Shown here in pieces: positions 1-12,068 of a stretch of DNA of 64,000 nucleotides. Position 1 is the first letter of the stretch; every line of letters begins with the position of its first letter. The DNA lies in assembly GCA_964059195.1 (NCBI GenBank), contig CAXKWD010000005.1:41741825-41805824 (forward strand). Direction: 5' to 3'. The notes under the pieces were generated by a model. It saw only the letters and a program-made list of their open reading frames with translations, made no database searches and was not told where the DNA came from. The position numbers and the translations under genes are program-made. This DNA comes from Ectobius pallidus (taxonomy: Eukaryota > Arthropoda > Insecta > Blattodea > Ectobiidae).

Positions 1-539
1 AATAGATTTTTCTTCTGCTAGCCATAGTACGCACTGAACCTTCTGTTGTGGTATCCACAGACTAACATTAGCGTGATTGCCGTTCCACTGAATGACGTAA
101 AGCCTGTTTCTGCATCTGCACATTAATGACCATGCGCATGAATACGACCCCTAATGTAGCCTAAACTCGGACAGTTTCTGCATCTTGTCAGATGAAAATC
201 ACAGCAAAATCTTCCTCTGGTTTTAAATGGGGAGCGTTTACTTTTCGATCCCTCTAAGCGGGATTCTGTATTTCTAGAGTCACTGTATGCGGAATCACCA
301 CTAGGCATAATGCTTGCCATTTTTCACACTATTGACCAGCTTGCGAAAGTGGTTTCCAAAATCACACAGAATCTATGTGCTCTCAGGGCTCAACGACATA
401 ATTCTTAGGGTTCTTGACTTTCAACGTCATGTCTTCGCCTATAAATTATGTTGTCCTTAGAAGCTGCTTTGTCAATTCCTCATCGCACAATGCTAATGTT
501 AAAGTAAGAGAGAGACCTTAGTTAAAGTAAATGCCATTA
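1..539. other. Unassigned AT-rich DNA
   Basis: I see no coding similarity, tRNA-like sequence or clear repeat here. The short open frames have no recognisable domain and are not called as genes. Confidence 0.5.
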
Positions 540-1131
540 CATATATGCACAGAGTAGTACATGGTAACATCCACAGTAATTTTCCAATAGAATATAACAA
601 AGACATTCATAACTATGAAACAAGGCAAAAACAGAACATATACCTCACACATTCTTCAACTGTAACTTATGGGACAAAGGGATTAAAATATTATTTGATC
701 AAAACATATAATGAATTACCACAAGAACAAAAGAATATATTAAATTATAACAAATTTAAATCACAAATAAAACTCTTTTTAAAATCTAAGATTAATTAAG
801 TTCTTTGATATAGTAATAAATAAATACTGTATATTGATCACTATTATACTATGTAACTATGTTTCCCTTCATCATCTATCATTTCACTTCACTCTTAAAA
901 TCAAGTCATTTTGTTTTGTGTTCCTATATTATGTACCTCTTCACTCTTGTACCTCTTCACTCTTGTACCTCTTCACTCTTGTACCTCTTGTATATATTGC
1001 ACCTCTTGTATATTTATAAGTTATATATTTATAAGTTATTAAAAATTTATGTATCACAATGCATGTCATGTTGTATATAGCCCCTTAAGGTGAGCTTTGC
1101 TCGTTGGGGTTTTCTTACAATAAATAAATAA
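540..1131 (+). pseudogene. LINE 3' end: C-terminal tail of a non-LTR reverse transcriptase plus 3' UTR
   Basis: An open frame of about 84 residues (545-799) has the pattern found at the extreme C-terminus of many insect LINE polyproteins: HNYETRQK, then a short hydrophobic stretch, YGTKGLKYYLIKTYNELPQE and a lysine-rich end. It is followed by an AT-rich 3' UTR with a 16-bp minisatellite. The end (about 1080-1131) has a short GC-richer block, gtgagctttgctcgttgggg, and an (AATAA)n tail, which is typical of LINE 3' ends. No RT catalytic motif is present, so this is a 5'-truncated insertion. The clade is not certain; Jockey/CR1-like elements carry this type of tail. The alternative, a host gene terminal exon, is less likely given the tail structure. 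Confidence 0.6.
935..1015 (+). repeat. Minisatellite, 16-bp unit
   Basis: A unit of about 16 bp, gtacctcttcactctt, is repeated three times almost perfectly, followed by degenerate half units (cacctcttgtatat). It lies in the 3' UTR of the LINE tail and probably arose by slippage. Confidence 0.8.
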
Positions 1132-3030
1132 AAAAATGTCAGCATCACCCTTAGCAACGAAAAAATACAATGCAACTTAGCCTAGTGCAAAAAACGTAGA
1201 AACCCCGCCTCTAAACACTCCCCACTTCCCGCTTACACCCAACCCTACAATATTTTTAGTATGATGTATTGTATGTACCAAAAACAACCTTGCTAAATTT
1301 CGAACTCTGGGATTTTGTTTTTCACTGGATCACAATTAATTTGTCTCATTTGACTGGACTCTTACTTTCATTTGTAAAAACCCAAAATTAAGTTCAACTC
1401 TTTCAAAATCCTTACTTAGATTCCGAAACAAATCCCTGATATAGACAATAAAGAATTCGTGTAAGCTTTTTTAGTACAGTACGTATCCTATATATATGCA
1501 TATGTTTCTAAATAGTTCGTAGGTGACTGTATACGATTGTAAAAGAGTGTACCAAATTATCTCTATGAGTTTACAATAATTTAATCATTTGTTTTAATTT
1601 TAAAACTAATCTGAACTATGTACAGAGAAATCCTACTCATTTGGTTTAGCATTCATTGTGAAATGCAGTGTCTCGAGAGAGATCCAGTATTACGAATGAC
1701 GCCTAGAGATATGCTTAATAACACAGCTTTGAGAATAAAGGGAAGAAGGTTCACTTACATTTCATAACCTACTTCCGTGCTGCCAAGATTCGTAATTTAG
1801 CTACGTCACTTGACTGTCCTGAGAATTAATGGTTGCAAGAGGTTCTGAAAGCAGGAGACAAGAGTTAGAAATATAAGGCAATTAAGGGACTTCGTATCCC
1901 AGAGCGGAAACGAAAATGAAACATTATATCCACAAGATAATATCTGAAATTGTTTTTGGTTGCTAGAAATTATGTTATCTATCTTGAGACTGAGTAGAAG
2001 AGTTACGTGGCTCCAGTACAAATGGCCAATTATGAAGAAAGTGTGAGATGCCCAGACGTTTCAAGTTGGTATTATTTCGGCAAAACATTGAAGGGATATT
2101 TTTCAAATAAAGTAAGTATTCTTCGCCATTTTATGAGTGCAATAAATTACACCGTATTACGAAACAAAACTAAGAAGTTATAGTAGAACTTTTCTAAACT
2201 ATCATGATTTTGGAATATATCCAAGGAAATTGGGAAAGTAAATAAATTCCGTCCGAAAAAATATTGTTGACTGCAACAGTAAAATATTCTGACACGATAA
2301 TAAACATCACACTAAGCAGAGACGCCGACTTGAAAAACTTGTTGGGGAGGGCAAGAACTGAATTTTTAGTAGTTATTCATTTATTATATGCTAAAAAGTT
2401 AAATGTTGGGGGGCAGAAAGTACCTTGCCTATGACACCACGCATGGATCTTGCTAGTTTCTACTTTCGCATTCCGGCACCGGCTGCTTTCCAGGAATGTG
2501 CATTATTAGTGCTGGCCTTAGTCTATCAGTCTCATGGCAGAGACGGATAGCTTTAACTACTTGCGAGGGTTTCAAAGAAAAACTAATGAATATAAAACCA
2601 CTAAGTGTAGAAAATTTGATTAAAATCATGAAAACGGTTATCAAGAAAATTGCTCAAAGCTAAATGATTTAATGTAAAATGGTAGCAAGAATGTACTTAA
2701 CCGTTTAGGGAGGGACTTTTAGACAAATATTTTTAAAGTAGCCAAAATATTCATAGGACATTTTGCTTACGAAACACTGTTAAAACTTGAAAACATTTTA
2801 GTAAATTTAACAAAAACAAGACCAAATCTGTATGGGCCTTCGTTTTATGAAAAGGGCGGAAAATTCTCTAGGCCTATTTATTCTTGTCTAAAATGGATTC
2901 TAATCTATTTTCCATTATTCCGAATCTATTATAGTACAGGTTTACCTATTACTAGCTATCACGTGTCTTTTTATTGCTATTTATATTTAGAAATCTTTCC
3001 TTCTATAAAGCGTGTTAGACTATTACTTTA
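1132..3030. other. Unassigned AT-rich DNA
   Basis: Nothing recognisable on either strand. The short ORFs here lack domains and start mostly at non-ATG codons. A TAGGCCTA palindrome lies at 2869-2876. Confidence 0.4.
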
Positions 3031-3094
3031 ATACATGTTTCGTGGCATATACTCTTTCCCCAATAGATGGCAAAGATGGAGTACTGTGGAGTAG

Positions 3095-3378
3095 AAGTAT
3101 GTTGAATAATACGAAGAAGAGGATTTTGAAGGCGGTTGTGGAAAGTATGGTGCTGAGGGGTTGACTTTGATAGAGGGTGAAAATTTTAAGATTTTGGCTG
3201 TGACAATGGATACGCAGTGACAAAGTATCTAGATTAGAAAGAAGGAGAAATGATGAGGTGAGACAGATGATGGATATGGAGGAGACAGTGGTGGAAAAGA
3301 TTGAAAGAAGAGCTCTTTTATGGTATGGACATGTTCGAAGAACGGAGGATAATAGGTGGCATAAGAATCTTTTGAAAT
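3095..3378 (+). pseudogene. Decayed LINE fragment, region C-terminal to the reverse transcriptase
   Basis: Translation of the + strand gives, with frame breaks, segments typical of the region downstream of the RT domain in insect LINEs: a stretch like NTKKRILKAVVESMVLRG, then RRRNDEVRQMMDMEETVVEK and ERRALLWYGHVRRTEDNRW. The LxWYGHVRRxE signature is shared with the better preserved LINE at 15.3-17.0 kb. No RT catalytic box is visible and there are stops and frame changes, so this is a dead fragment. Confidence 0.65.
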
Positions 3379-3641
3379 GGTATGGTATTTGTGTAATTAT
3401 TGCTCACAAAAAATTCTTACATACCTAGGAATAAACCACATTATTAGCATTTACCGGCGCACGGGTCGGTGTCGACCATACGTGCTCACTTCATACACTA
3501 AAATTATTACCCATAAAAATACCCAATTAAAAAATTATATTCTATTATTTACACAACTACGAGCATCTACAGACGTAACCCCCCCACCCCCAAATCAGTA
3601 AAAACAAATATATCCTAGAAACACATAGACATTATTAAAAC

Positions 3642-3664
3642 AAAAAAAAAAAAAAAAAAAAAAA
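3642..3664. repeat. Poly(A) tract
   Basis: A run of more than 20 A residues interrupted by a single change. It abuts the end of the minus-strand LINE fragment but has the wrong polarity to be that element's own tail. It may be the tail of a + strand retrotransposed sequence that I cannot identify. Confidence 0.8.
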
Positions 3665-3677
3665 CACTTAGATTTTC

Positions 3678-4150
3678 TCAGTTCTCTAAATGTAGGCTTT
3701 CCCTTGCACATCTAACTTTCTGCAGAAATTTACATTTCCCATGCCAATTGTGCTCATCCAGTAATATATTTAGACATGCCTCCCTACTTCTTTGCGAGTT
3801 TAAAAACTTGTCTGGTAGCATCATAACTCTCCAGCGCTCTGTATCTCCACATCCCGACAAGATATGAACCCAGGTTTCATTTTCTGTGCACATTGGGCAG
3901 ATTCTCACCCCTCTCTCATCCTAAATTCTCTTAGATTTCCATCTTCCCAGGCGTATCCAGGCCATTGCTGCTCTATCTTCTGCACCCAATCTTTCCATAT
4001 ATGATTCTCTTCCCCAAGTAGAGTAATTCTAATGACACTTTACCATTACAGTCAGCCTCAATGTTCTGCCTCTCGTTATCAATTAGTCTTCCTTTTATCT
4101 TCTTCCACATATTTTTTCTATTCTCATTCCCTTTCTCCCACACCCACCTC
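3678..4150 (-). pseudogene. LINE 3' region with C-terminal zinc knuckle (R1/I-like)
   Basis: On the minus strand the last about 76 codons (3908 to 3678) carry a Cys-His cluster, CPMCTENETWVHILSGC, followed by RW. This is the CCHC motif found after the RT domain in R1- and I-type LINEs. Just upstream, in a different frame, 4140-3973 encodes a lysine-rich stretch, KNMWKKIKGRLIDNERQN, that fits the linker of such elements. At least one frameshift separates the two blocks. No RT domain is present, so the insertion is 5'-truncated. Confidence 0.6.
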
Positions 4151-4579
4151 ATCCCTATACCCTCCAAACCCCTTTTTATGGTGGACCCCCAGCTTGTAGT
4201 TTCTAGATTATGGTCACCTCGGGGTAGAATGTAACGGGGCAGCCCAAGAACAATACGGAAAGGACAGATGTGTGGACTGATGAGTGATCGATGTCTGGAG
4301 GAAGATGACTGGTGTGATCGGGGAGAATGTGTAATGTGAATACAGGGCAATCGCTGAAGAGTGGAGAGGTCCTCAAAAGTAGAGTATGTAAATTTAATTC
4401 AACATTAATTATACTCCTTTGAGCTTCGAGGTCAATCAGGAGTTCAGGTTCTGTGTGTTTACCAGTAGGCAATGCAACTATTGATGCTCAACTATTTTCC
4501 ATTGTTGGTGTGTTTTATGGAGTCAGTAAATTTCAACTGATAACTTTAGAAGCTTACTTTGAATTTTGAAGAAGCACCG

Positions 4580-4828
4580 CGTCACTGGCTACGGATGCGC
4601 AGACCCGGGTTCGATCCCCGGTACCTCCTTGGATTTTTCTGAGGTAGAACTGGAACGGGTGCAGTCAGCCTCGTGATTCAAATTGAGGAGCTACTTGATT
4701 AAGAAATACCTGCTCCTACCGCGAAAACCATCATTAAGGGTCGTGGGTGTCGGCATGCTGACCAATATTGCCATCTGTCTTTGGTAGATGACGGATGGTA
4801 GGCCTAGTCCTGCAAGGAGTCCAGACAC
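4580..4828 (+). mobile_element. tRNA-derived SINE (family 1), + copy
   Basis: A tRNA-like head contains a good box B, GGTTCGATCCC, at 4608-4618. A body follows that is shared with two other copies in this window (minus strand, 11.96-12.07 kb and 62.19-62.49 kb): tggatttttctgaggtag, cctcgtgattcaaattgagg, agctacttgat, ggtcgtgggtgtcggcatgc. The 3' end passes into a CA microsatellite. The head is truncated or diverged relative to the 62-kb copy. It depends on a LINE partner for mobility. Target duplications were not found. Confidence 0.8.
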
Positions 4829-5789
4829 ACACACATATATAGGATATATATATATATATTTGTAATCTGTAAATAGGGAAACTATACGATCTAAATCAAT
4901 TGTTAATGCAAGTCTTTTTACCAGTTCAATGGTTGTAAATAGTTATTTTTTAATATAATAATTTTAATAGAAATCTAGTACCAATAGGAACTTTGATGTT
5001 TCCTCAGAGTTTTCTGCAAGGAATTAACATTTTGTACATATACTGAACTATAACCTACTAAATTATATACATGTCAATTGTAAGTTTTTAAACCTTAAAA
5101 TAACAACAGCAATGGTATTAATAAGACAAGTTAATCCCTCTCGCGATAGATTGCGGCACGGGAGAGGTAAAACTAAGAGAAAGGAGAAGAATGTTTAGAC
5201 ACATACATAACAGGTTAAGTTTACAATAATAGTATTGATAAAATCATCAGGAATGTTCTTCCAAACTTTCACAATTGAACTAAAATAAAATAGGCGTAAT
5301 TATTTATTAATAAACTTCATTATGAAGTTTTGATAATTTCAACTAGTATAGTATATTCAAATTTGTGGTAAATGTTTCACCTATATACTAGTAGTTTGTT
5401 CGTACACCATATATGCTTGAATCCGATTAAGATTGTTAGAAGTTATTTTTACTTTTATATCTTCTAACCTAACTTAATATCTGGTATTTAATTAAATATT
5501 TTCAGTTCTTTCATAAATACTAAACTTGTTGTTATTTGATGTAATATAATGAGATATATTAGGTTAGGTTAGAAGAAAATTTTATTTCACAATATAGCAC
5601 TTGAATTTTGTTCAGATATTTGTTCTGATCTAATTCATTTGGACATTAATATGTTTAACAATTGTCAATTTTTATTTACATGTATACAACATTCATCAAT
5701 TGTAAGAAGTTGCTTAATTTTACAGTTTTATTGTGTTCTTGTTCGTAACCATTTCGAGCAATTCATAAGCACATTTTAAATCTATTGAC

Positions 5790-5965
5790 TTATAGTTCGA
5801 GCATAGGTGGAATGAAGTATGTATCAGGAGAACCAGGAGCACCCTGAGAAAACCTGACACGACCACACTTTGTCCACCACAAATTCCACATGGGTTCATC
5901 AAGATTCGATCCCGGTACCAGCGGTGGAAGGCCAGGGGTCTAATCACTCAGCCATGGAGGCGGCC
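5790..5965 (-). mobile_element. tRNA-derived SINE (second family)
   Basis: Read on the minus strand, 5965 downward gives a tRNA-like head, ggccgcctccatggctgagt, with A-box-like sequence and a box B, GGGATCGAATC, at 5913-5903. About 115 bp of unrelated body follows (tggaatttgtggtgg, cagggtgctcctggttctcc). The body differs from the other SINEs here. No tail or target duplication was resolved. Confidence 0.6.
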
Positions 5966-7149
5966 TCCCCCAGAGGTATAGAAAGAAAGATTTTATTTGA
6001 AGGTTTGCAAGATTAAAAAAACACTCTAAGTGTTTTGACGGAATCACTGGTTCAACGTATGATGCACATGAACCACCAAGTACCCACAGTAGCTCTGATC
6101 CGGTTTCAAACGAACCAATACCATCAGGTGGGTCATATTTTCTTCCCACATGTGCACAAATGCAACACGAGGCTTTTATACATCTTCACGTAAGGGCGAT
6201 AAGTTTATTATCAAATCAGTTTAGGAGCTAAGTATGAAAGGTAAGAAAAGAACGGCTAGTATTTTCAATAGATATGAAAGTTGTGTTGCGTATAGTTATC
6301 ATATTGTATCATACGGAGACAGTGTAGGATCTTCATATTTACTGTACATATAACTGAAACATAAACGTAAATTATTCCACATTTTAAAATTAACTTTATG
6401 TCACTAATATGTGAACTATAACTTTAAATGTTACCATAGCTAATAAGTGCTACCTTAGATATGAACAAATTCGGAAAAGAGGAAGATTTTATTTCTTTGC
6501 TTTAAATAAACTCTAGAACAGGTAATTATGTCCTGTACCCGTGAATTTACTCTACAGTTCGATGCATTTTGCTTTTTAAATTATCAGAATAATAAATAAA
6601 TCAATAGATAAAAATAAAAATTTTAGCCTATGCGATAGTATAAACAAGTATTAGCAAGCCATTATTTTTACTTTTTCTATTCGTGCCATACGGCTACAGA
6701 AAGTATATTGTTTGAAAGTATTGTATTGTGTTACAGAAAGTATTGTATAGCCATCAACAGTAATATACGAATTGAGGTCCCTTGATTCCAAAAAAGATTG
6801 TAGTTTAATAATAGTGCCATTTTCTTAATACCGGTATCATAATGAATAGAGGGAGAAAGTGTGACGACTCGACCGCTCAGACAACGGTAGGTATAGGGAG
6901 CGCGGCGGTCCACCGAAACACTGGCAGCATCTTCGTTTGCGATTCAGCTTCTGAATGCGGCACCATGATAGTTTGGCACCTTATGATTAAACTCGCAACC
7001 TTTAATTAACCCTTGGTCCTATTTCTCCGAAATTTGTGCAGAAATAATCTACACACAACAGTCCTTCTGATGGATAAAACAGAGCTTTAAAAAAGCAGAC
7101 ATAAATATTTTTATTTCATTTTATAAATATCACTTTTTGCACAAAATTC
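5966..7149. other. Unassigned AT-rich DNA
   Basis: No gene or known repeat recognised. Short open frames in this stretch are not supported by any domain. Confidence 0.4.
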
Positions 7150-7150
7150 A

Positions 7151-7545
7151 TGGAGAGTGAAGCGGAATTTGACTATGCGACAATCTTTTTCATGTTTGTG
7201 TCCCGTAATATCTTCAAGGGAGAAAGTTTTTGTGGAATATTTAAACTTTATTTTAAATTAAGTACCACCTTTATATCTTGAATGGTTTACGAGTAATTGA
7301 GTGGTAATTATTCCGGGCGCTACAGCTGTCTGAATGATTTGGGATGATCGTGAAATGTCGAGAGTGAAGCGACTATGCGACTTTTTTTTATCTTTGTGTC
7401 CAGAAAAAGATTCAGGCGTATAAGTTTTAGTGAAATACTTGAATCTTATTATAATTCAAGTACCACCTTTATATCTTGAATTGATTACGGGTAATAGAGT
7501 GATAATTACTCCATGCGCTAAAATTATCGGAGAGGTACTGAGGTA
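7151..7545. repeat. Diverged tandem duplication, period about 208 bp
   Basis: Two head-to-tail copies begin with gagagtgaagcg at 7151 and 7359. Both contain gactatgcgac, a run of T, tttgtgtcc, gtaccacctttatatcttga and a terminal block ataattactcc or its near match. The copies differ by many substitutions and small indels, so the duplication is old. Function unknown. Confidence 0.8.
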
Positions 7546-10500
7546 TTAGCAGGCATCTTTTCCATAAAATACCAGCAATAACATAAAATCCTTAAATTAT
7601 TTATTCGTGGACTCAATAATAAAACTATATTAATTCACTACTTGGACTCTTACTGCAAGATTGACCCGCTGGAGAAAGGGAATGGATCAAGCTTTTTCCT
7701 AACTTCGTAAATCTGCACTACTTTGATTTAGACATTTGTTGGATTATTTATTATACTTTCTGTTCATTTATGTTAGTAATGTCTATATCTAATTAGCATA
7801 GCAAATGCCTTATTAGTTTAATATCTTATTACGCTTGTTTCATATTATAATTTAACAACATAAAAGCGTACACCAATTAAAGTGGGTGGCGAATTGCCGA
7901 GGGTTTAAAAGCATACTAGCGGGCTATAGTTAAGGCAAGAGAATGGTACCTTTTACTGAAAAATCGGGGGAAATGCTTTGAAATATTGTGTAGAATGCAT
8001 TGCAAAACAATTGCAATATGTGTGTCCTTATCGGATGTTGAGACCCCAATTTTAAAGATGCTGCGCCCATTTTTTTATAGTGCGGCTTATGAAATTTTTC
8101 CAGCCCTGCATTTCACAAACCATCCCATATATTTTATAATATTATCTCTGTCACATAATCTGTATACACTACACTTCTGACCGTGTTTCACCTACATAAC
8201 TTACCCCATATAGCCAGGAGAATATTAATATTAATATAAATATTACTGTTAGTACAATATTAATACAAATTAATACTCTGTAATATTCTACACAATGTAA
8301 TATTAATATTAATTCTTAAAAATATCCCTTAACTGTCTTCTAACGTAATTATATGGTGTTATTTCTATACAAATATGCATTCTTTAATAAATTTTCATCA
8401 AATTATACTAACATATCCTCCACCCTATTTTCTAGACAACAAAATGTTATATGAAATCATCCCTAAGTTGTTTTAAGCGTATATTATATACTTGTGCATT
8501 ACTTGTGAACATCTTTGATTTTTGGAAAGACGTGGAACGAAATGTTACAGTCAATGCGATCTGAGAAATTACATTTATTATTTACGTCCACAGCACATCT
8601 CTGGCCCTGCATAACGGTTTGGTTATTTATATTTATTTATGGAGGTGAGATCTTCCAAGAAGTGTAAAGCAGTGAAAAGTATTTAACAACTGACTTTAGA
8701 TAAGGTGAATCATTTTGAAAAAGATTAATGTATTATTTTGTTTAAGAGAGTTTGCAATTTTTCCTATACCACCCGTAGTAACCTTGCTTCCGCGAATCTC
8801 AAACGGAGTAACTGCTACCTAGCGGCGGAACCAGAGAACTACCTCAGTCGTCAACACTTTCTCCTCTATTCATTATGCCGGTATCTTCATTTCACAGCAG
8901 GTTCCATTACAAATCAATGTAATATTAACATGCTAAGATTAACTTCGATATTTGTTCTAAATTTACATATACAAGATTCTTAGCTATCTAATATATAATA
9001 TTCATTGTTGTATGTCTGTATAATTATAATAGAAATGTTACATAATCTCAAACTACAATATGCGCTCCGTGCGGGTGTCCATCAGCATAGCTTGATTTCA
9101 GGTTTTTTTAAGAATCGGTATAAATAAGTTTAGAACATTTGCGTCACGACTTAAAAAATTAGAATTAGAATTTTTTATGCATATTAAAATACAATAGGAA
9201 CACCTGAAAAGTGGTAGGCCTAACGGGAATGTTACTTTCTTCTTTCATATAGAAATTCTTGAACTCTCATAAAAACTTCTCACTTGTAAATTGTTCAGTA
9301 AAGAAAGACGAATGGCATAATAATCACGCAATCGGCTCTGAATTTATTTTCGTCTAAGGTGCCTTACTTTTATGTGTCAGAGAAAAACGCAATTGACCTC
9401 CTATGGTTTGACCGAAGCCGTACGTCCTGATCTAATTTTATTCAGTTCGATCATCTGCTCGTTATCTGTGGAATGTTTTTCTGCTCATGGCATAGGGACA
9501 AAGTTCGGTTCGCTAATGTGGGAAAGGCTTGCAGACTTCATAATAATAAGTATTACTTTAGTATATTCTATGTTGCCAACAAAATTTAATTTACGAGATA
9601 TCCCTTTTAGAGAAAACAATGAAGCTTATAATTCTAAAGTCAGATTAGGGTATCCTCAAACATAATGTTATTCCTCGAAAAATGTACTGTTTACTCTCAA
9701 GAAATTACTAAGAAATCGAACTTAAAAACTAAATAATTCGTGTGTTATAAAGTAATGCTACTCTTATTATAATTAACAATTAATTATATAATCCTGATTG
9801 TTTCAGTTACAGGTACTAAATGTATACACAATTAAAGAACTCAACTCATCAAATAATCTCAAATTCCTTTTTGAATAGACATTTATAAAACATTCGTAGC
9901 AGAAATATGGCATATCGTTATTTATTACAAAATTATATAAATTACAGTTGCACTGACAAATGCAAATGGTTTGAGTATTAACGAATTTCATATTGGCCAA
10001 GGAGGGGCTAAACATATAGACGTGAAGGATTCGCCTTATACCATCGTATAAGTTATAGGCTTATGCTCAAACTAAGTAGTCTAGGACCCGCTAATGTTAT
10101 TACGTTTGTTGATTTAAGTATAGGCCTACCGTACTTCGTCATTCAAACTAGGTAATTCGAGGAAGTAAGGTGGTATTATTACTGTATTGCTTGTTGGAGA
10201 AATTAAAATATGATAGAACCTCAAGTAGTAATATGTACACAGTTTTATTTGGCAATCATGCGAAAAAAAAAATATGAGTTAAAATTATAAAACCAGAGAC
10301 AATCAATATGTCTATAACATAAATGTAATGTTGCCCTGGATAAAATTGTGTCCCTTGTTGGCACATTGCGCACATTGAATTGTCTTCAAAATGCTCGTTG
10401 TGTTTAAATCAATGAATTTGTCTGCCATTATGTTTTCACAAGAAAAACAGTCTGCCGAATTGAGAACTGCATTTTCGTTTTTAACTGCAAAACTAGAGAC

Positions 10501-11270
10501 TGGAAATTAATAAACTGTTGTAAAGCAACACTGATGGCAAAAGACTGTCATAAGGCAATACAAAACCCAATTTCAACTTTTTACTAATTTCCAGAGGGAA
10601 ATTATAAGTCTTTAAAGTGTTCAGTTGTATGTGCATCCACTGTATTAGTTTGCTTTATTCCTGTATTATTAAAGTGGAAAAGTTTTAAAAAGTGATAAAT
10701 TTTCACTAAAATGTAATAAAATGGTCTTACATCATTATAAAAAACACTTTACTATTGTACTGATAAAGTACAATAAATTAACAAGGAGATTCATGAGTCT
10801 TTGTAAAGCATGTACCAGGTGGGAGGATAAACTAATTATCTAAAATTTTCCAGAAAAACAATTTTCATTAGCCATTTAAAGACAGCTACAAATAACTGAA
10901 AATGTTTGGAAGGTTTGCAGTATATCAATGCAAGAAACGGTAACTGTATTTATAACCGAGAGAGAGCAAAATATGACAAGCATATTTCCTCTGGGGGTAA
11001 AGTTAGCAGAGACATTTGTAAACAGAAAGCAAGACAAAGTCCTGTGTCTCAACCTGCGTTCCCCTCTCCTCTTCGAAGCACAAAACAATTTCATTATTAA
11101 AATCTTTTGTATGCATTTAGCTGTATTTGCCTCGGTATTCTGGCAAGAATCCTAAAAGAGGGAGATAAACTTTGAAGAGATACAAGTGATAAGAACGAAA
11201 TGTTCATTTGAAAATACAGAGTAGAAGTAGGAAATATAAAGTTATAGAATGAATGGGCAATAGATATATA
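7546..11270. other. Mostly unassigned AT-rich DNA
   Basis: About 3.7 kb without a recognisable gene. At 8220-8335 there is a low-complexity AATATT-rich stretch with local palindromes. A 97-codon open frame at 9372-9665 has no identifiable domain and is probably chance. TAGGCCTA occurs at 9215 and near 10122. Confidence 0.4.
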
Positions 11271-11274
11271 TATA

Positions 11275-11900
11275 CTTACTACAGGGTGACCTACGGGAAC
11301 CGGACGTTTTTTAAATGTTTAGTATGAGGCCGCTAGGAGAAGGTAAGGAGAAGAACGAGGTATTATACGGAACCATTTCAGTGGCGGCCTCTGATCATGT
11401 TGCAGTGTTGCACAAAAACCAGTTTTTAATGTAAACAATATTTACATTTTTTCTTACTTTATACTATTAAACTACTTCGAAATCGTCCTAGTGATAGGTT
11501 CTTATTGATCGAAAACATGCTTCAAATAATATTTTGCAATTTTAAATCATTTAAACGCCTAGATTCGGGTTGGTCGTGACAATTCATTTGCAATGATTTC
11601 CTGCCTCGTTCTGCAGGCGAGTAGACTGTGCTAGCCATATGCGAGATGCTTGACTGCGTGGTAAATCTCCTGTGCTTTCGGGGTTTTGGTGTTGCAAGGC
11701 AGCTTGCGACGACAAGGCATGATTCTTGTCTTCACCGCTAGAACGCTCTGAAGCACGCGAGCATCTCTACGCGTCAGGTGCTTTCTGCTAGCAAGATTTC
11801 CCTTCACCAAGAGCGCGAGATATGAAGTCCCTTACAGAGATGCCAATTGCCAATGTAATTACTTTGTGGCGAGATCTATATTGCTAATTTCACCATTCTA
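11275..11900. other. GC-richer unclassified segment, possible transposon remnant
   Basis: From 11281 (acagggtgacctacgggaac) to about 11900 the composition is richer in GC than the surroundings and has more CpG. Minus-strand translation of 11600-11850 gives short basic stretches but no long frame. This may be a decayed DNA transposon or an exon relic; I cannot assign it. Confidence 0.25.
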
Positions 11901-11961
11901 TTAGACGCTGACGCTAAACTGAACTCCATGACCCTACATCTCTGGAGGAATCTGCGTCACC

Positions 11962-12068
11962 TACCATAGGCAGATAGGATTGGGGGGTCGTAATAACGTA
12001 ATACCCATCAATAGACGGTTTCCGTGACCAGTGCCGCTACTACTCAATCAAGTAGCTCCTCAATTCGT
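11962..12068 (-). mobile_element. SINE family 1, 3' body fragment (antisense)
   Basis: cagataggattgggg, gtttccgtgaccagtgccgc and ctactactcaatcaagtagc match, in the same order, the antisense SINE at 62.27-62.37 kb. The head with box B is missing. The fragment is fused directly to the 5' truncation point of the LINE RT that begins at about 12070, so one of the two inserted next to or into the other. Confidence 0.75.

Noticed and set aside
4580..4650. Functional tRNA gene
   Set aside because: Box B is good but no complete cloverleaf forms, and the same body occurs at other SINE copies.
9372..9665. 97-codon open frame
   Set aside because: No recognisable domain, ordinary composition and no retained signal on either side; likely chance.
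10876..11155. Overlapping open frames on both strands
   Set aside because: None has a domain, and overlapping frames on both strands with similar lengths suggest chance.
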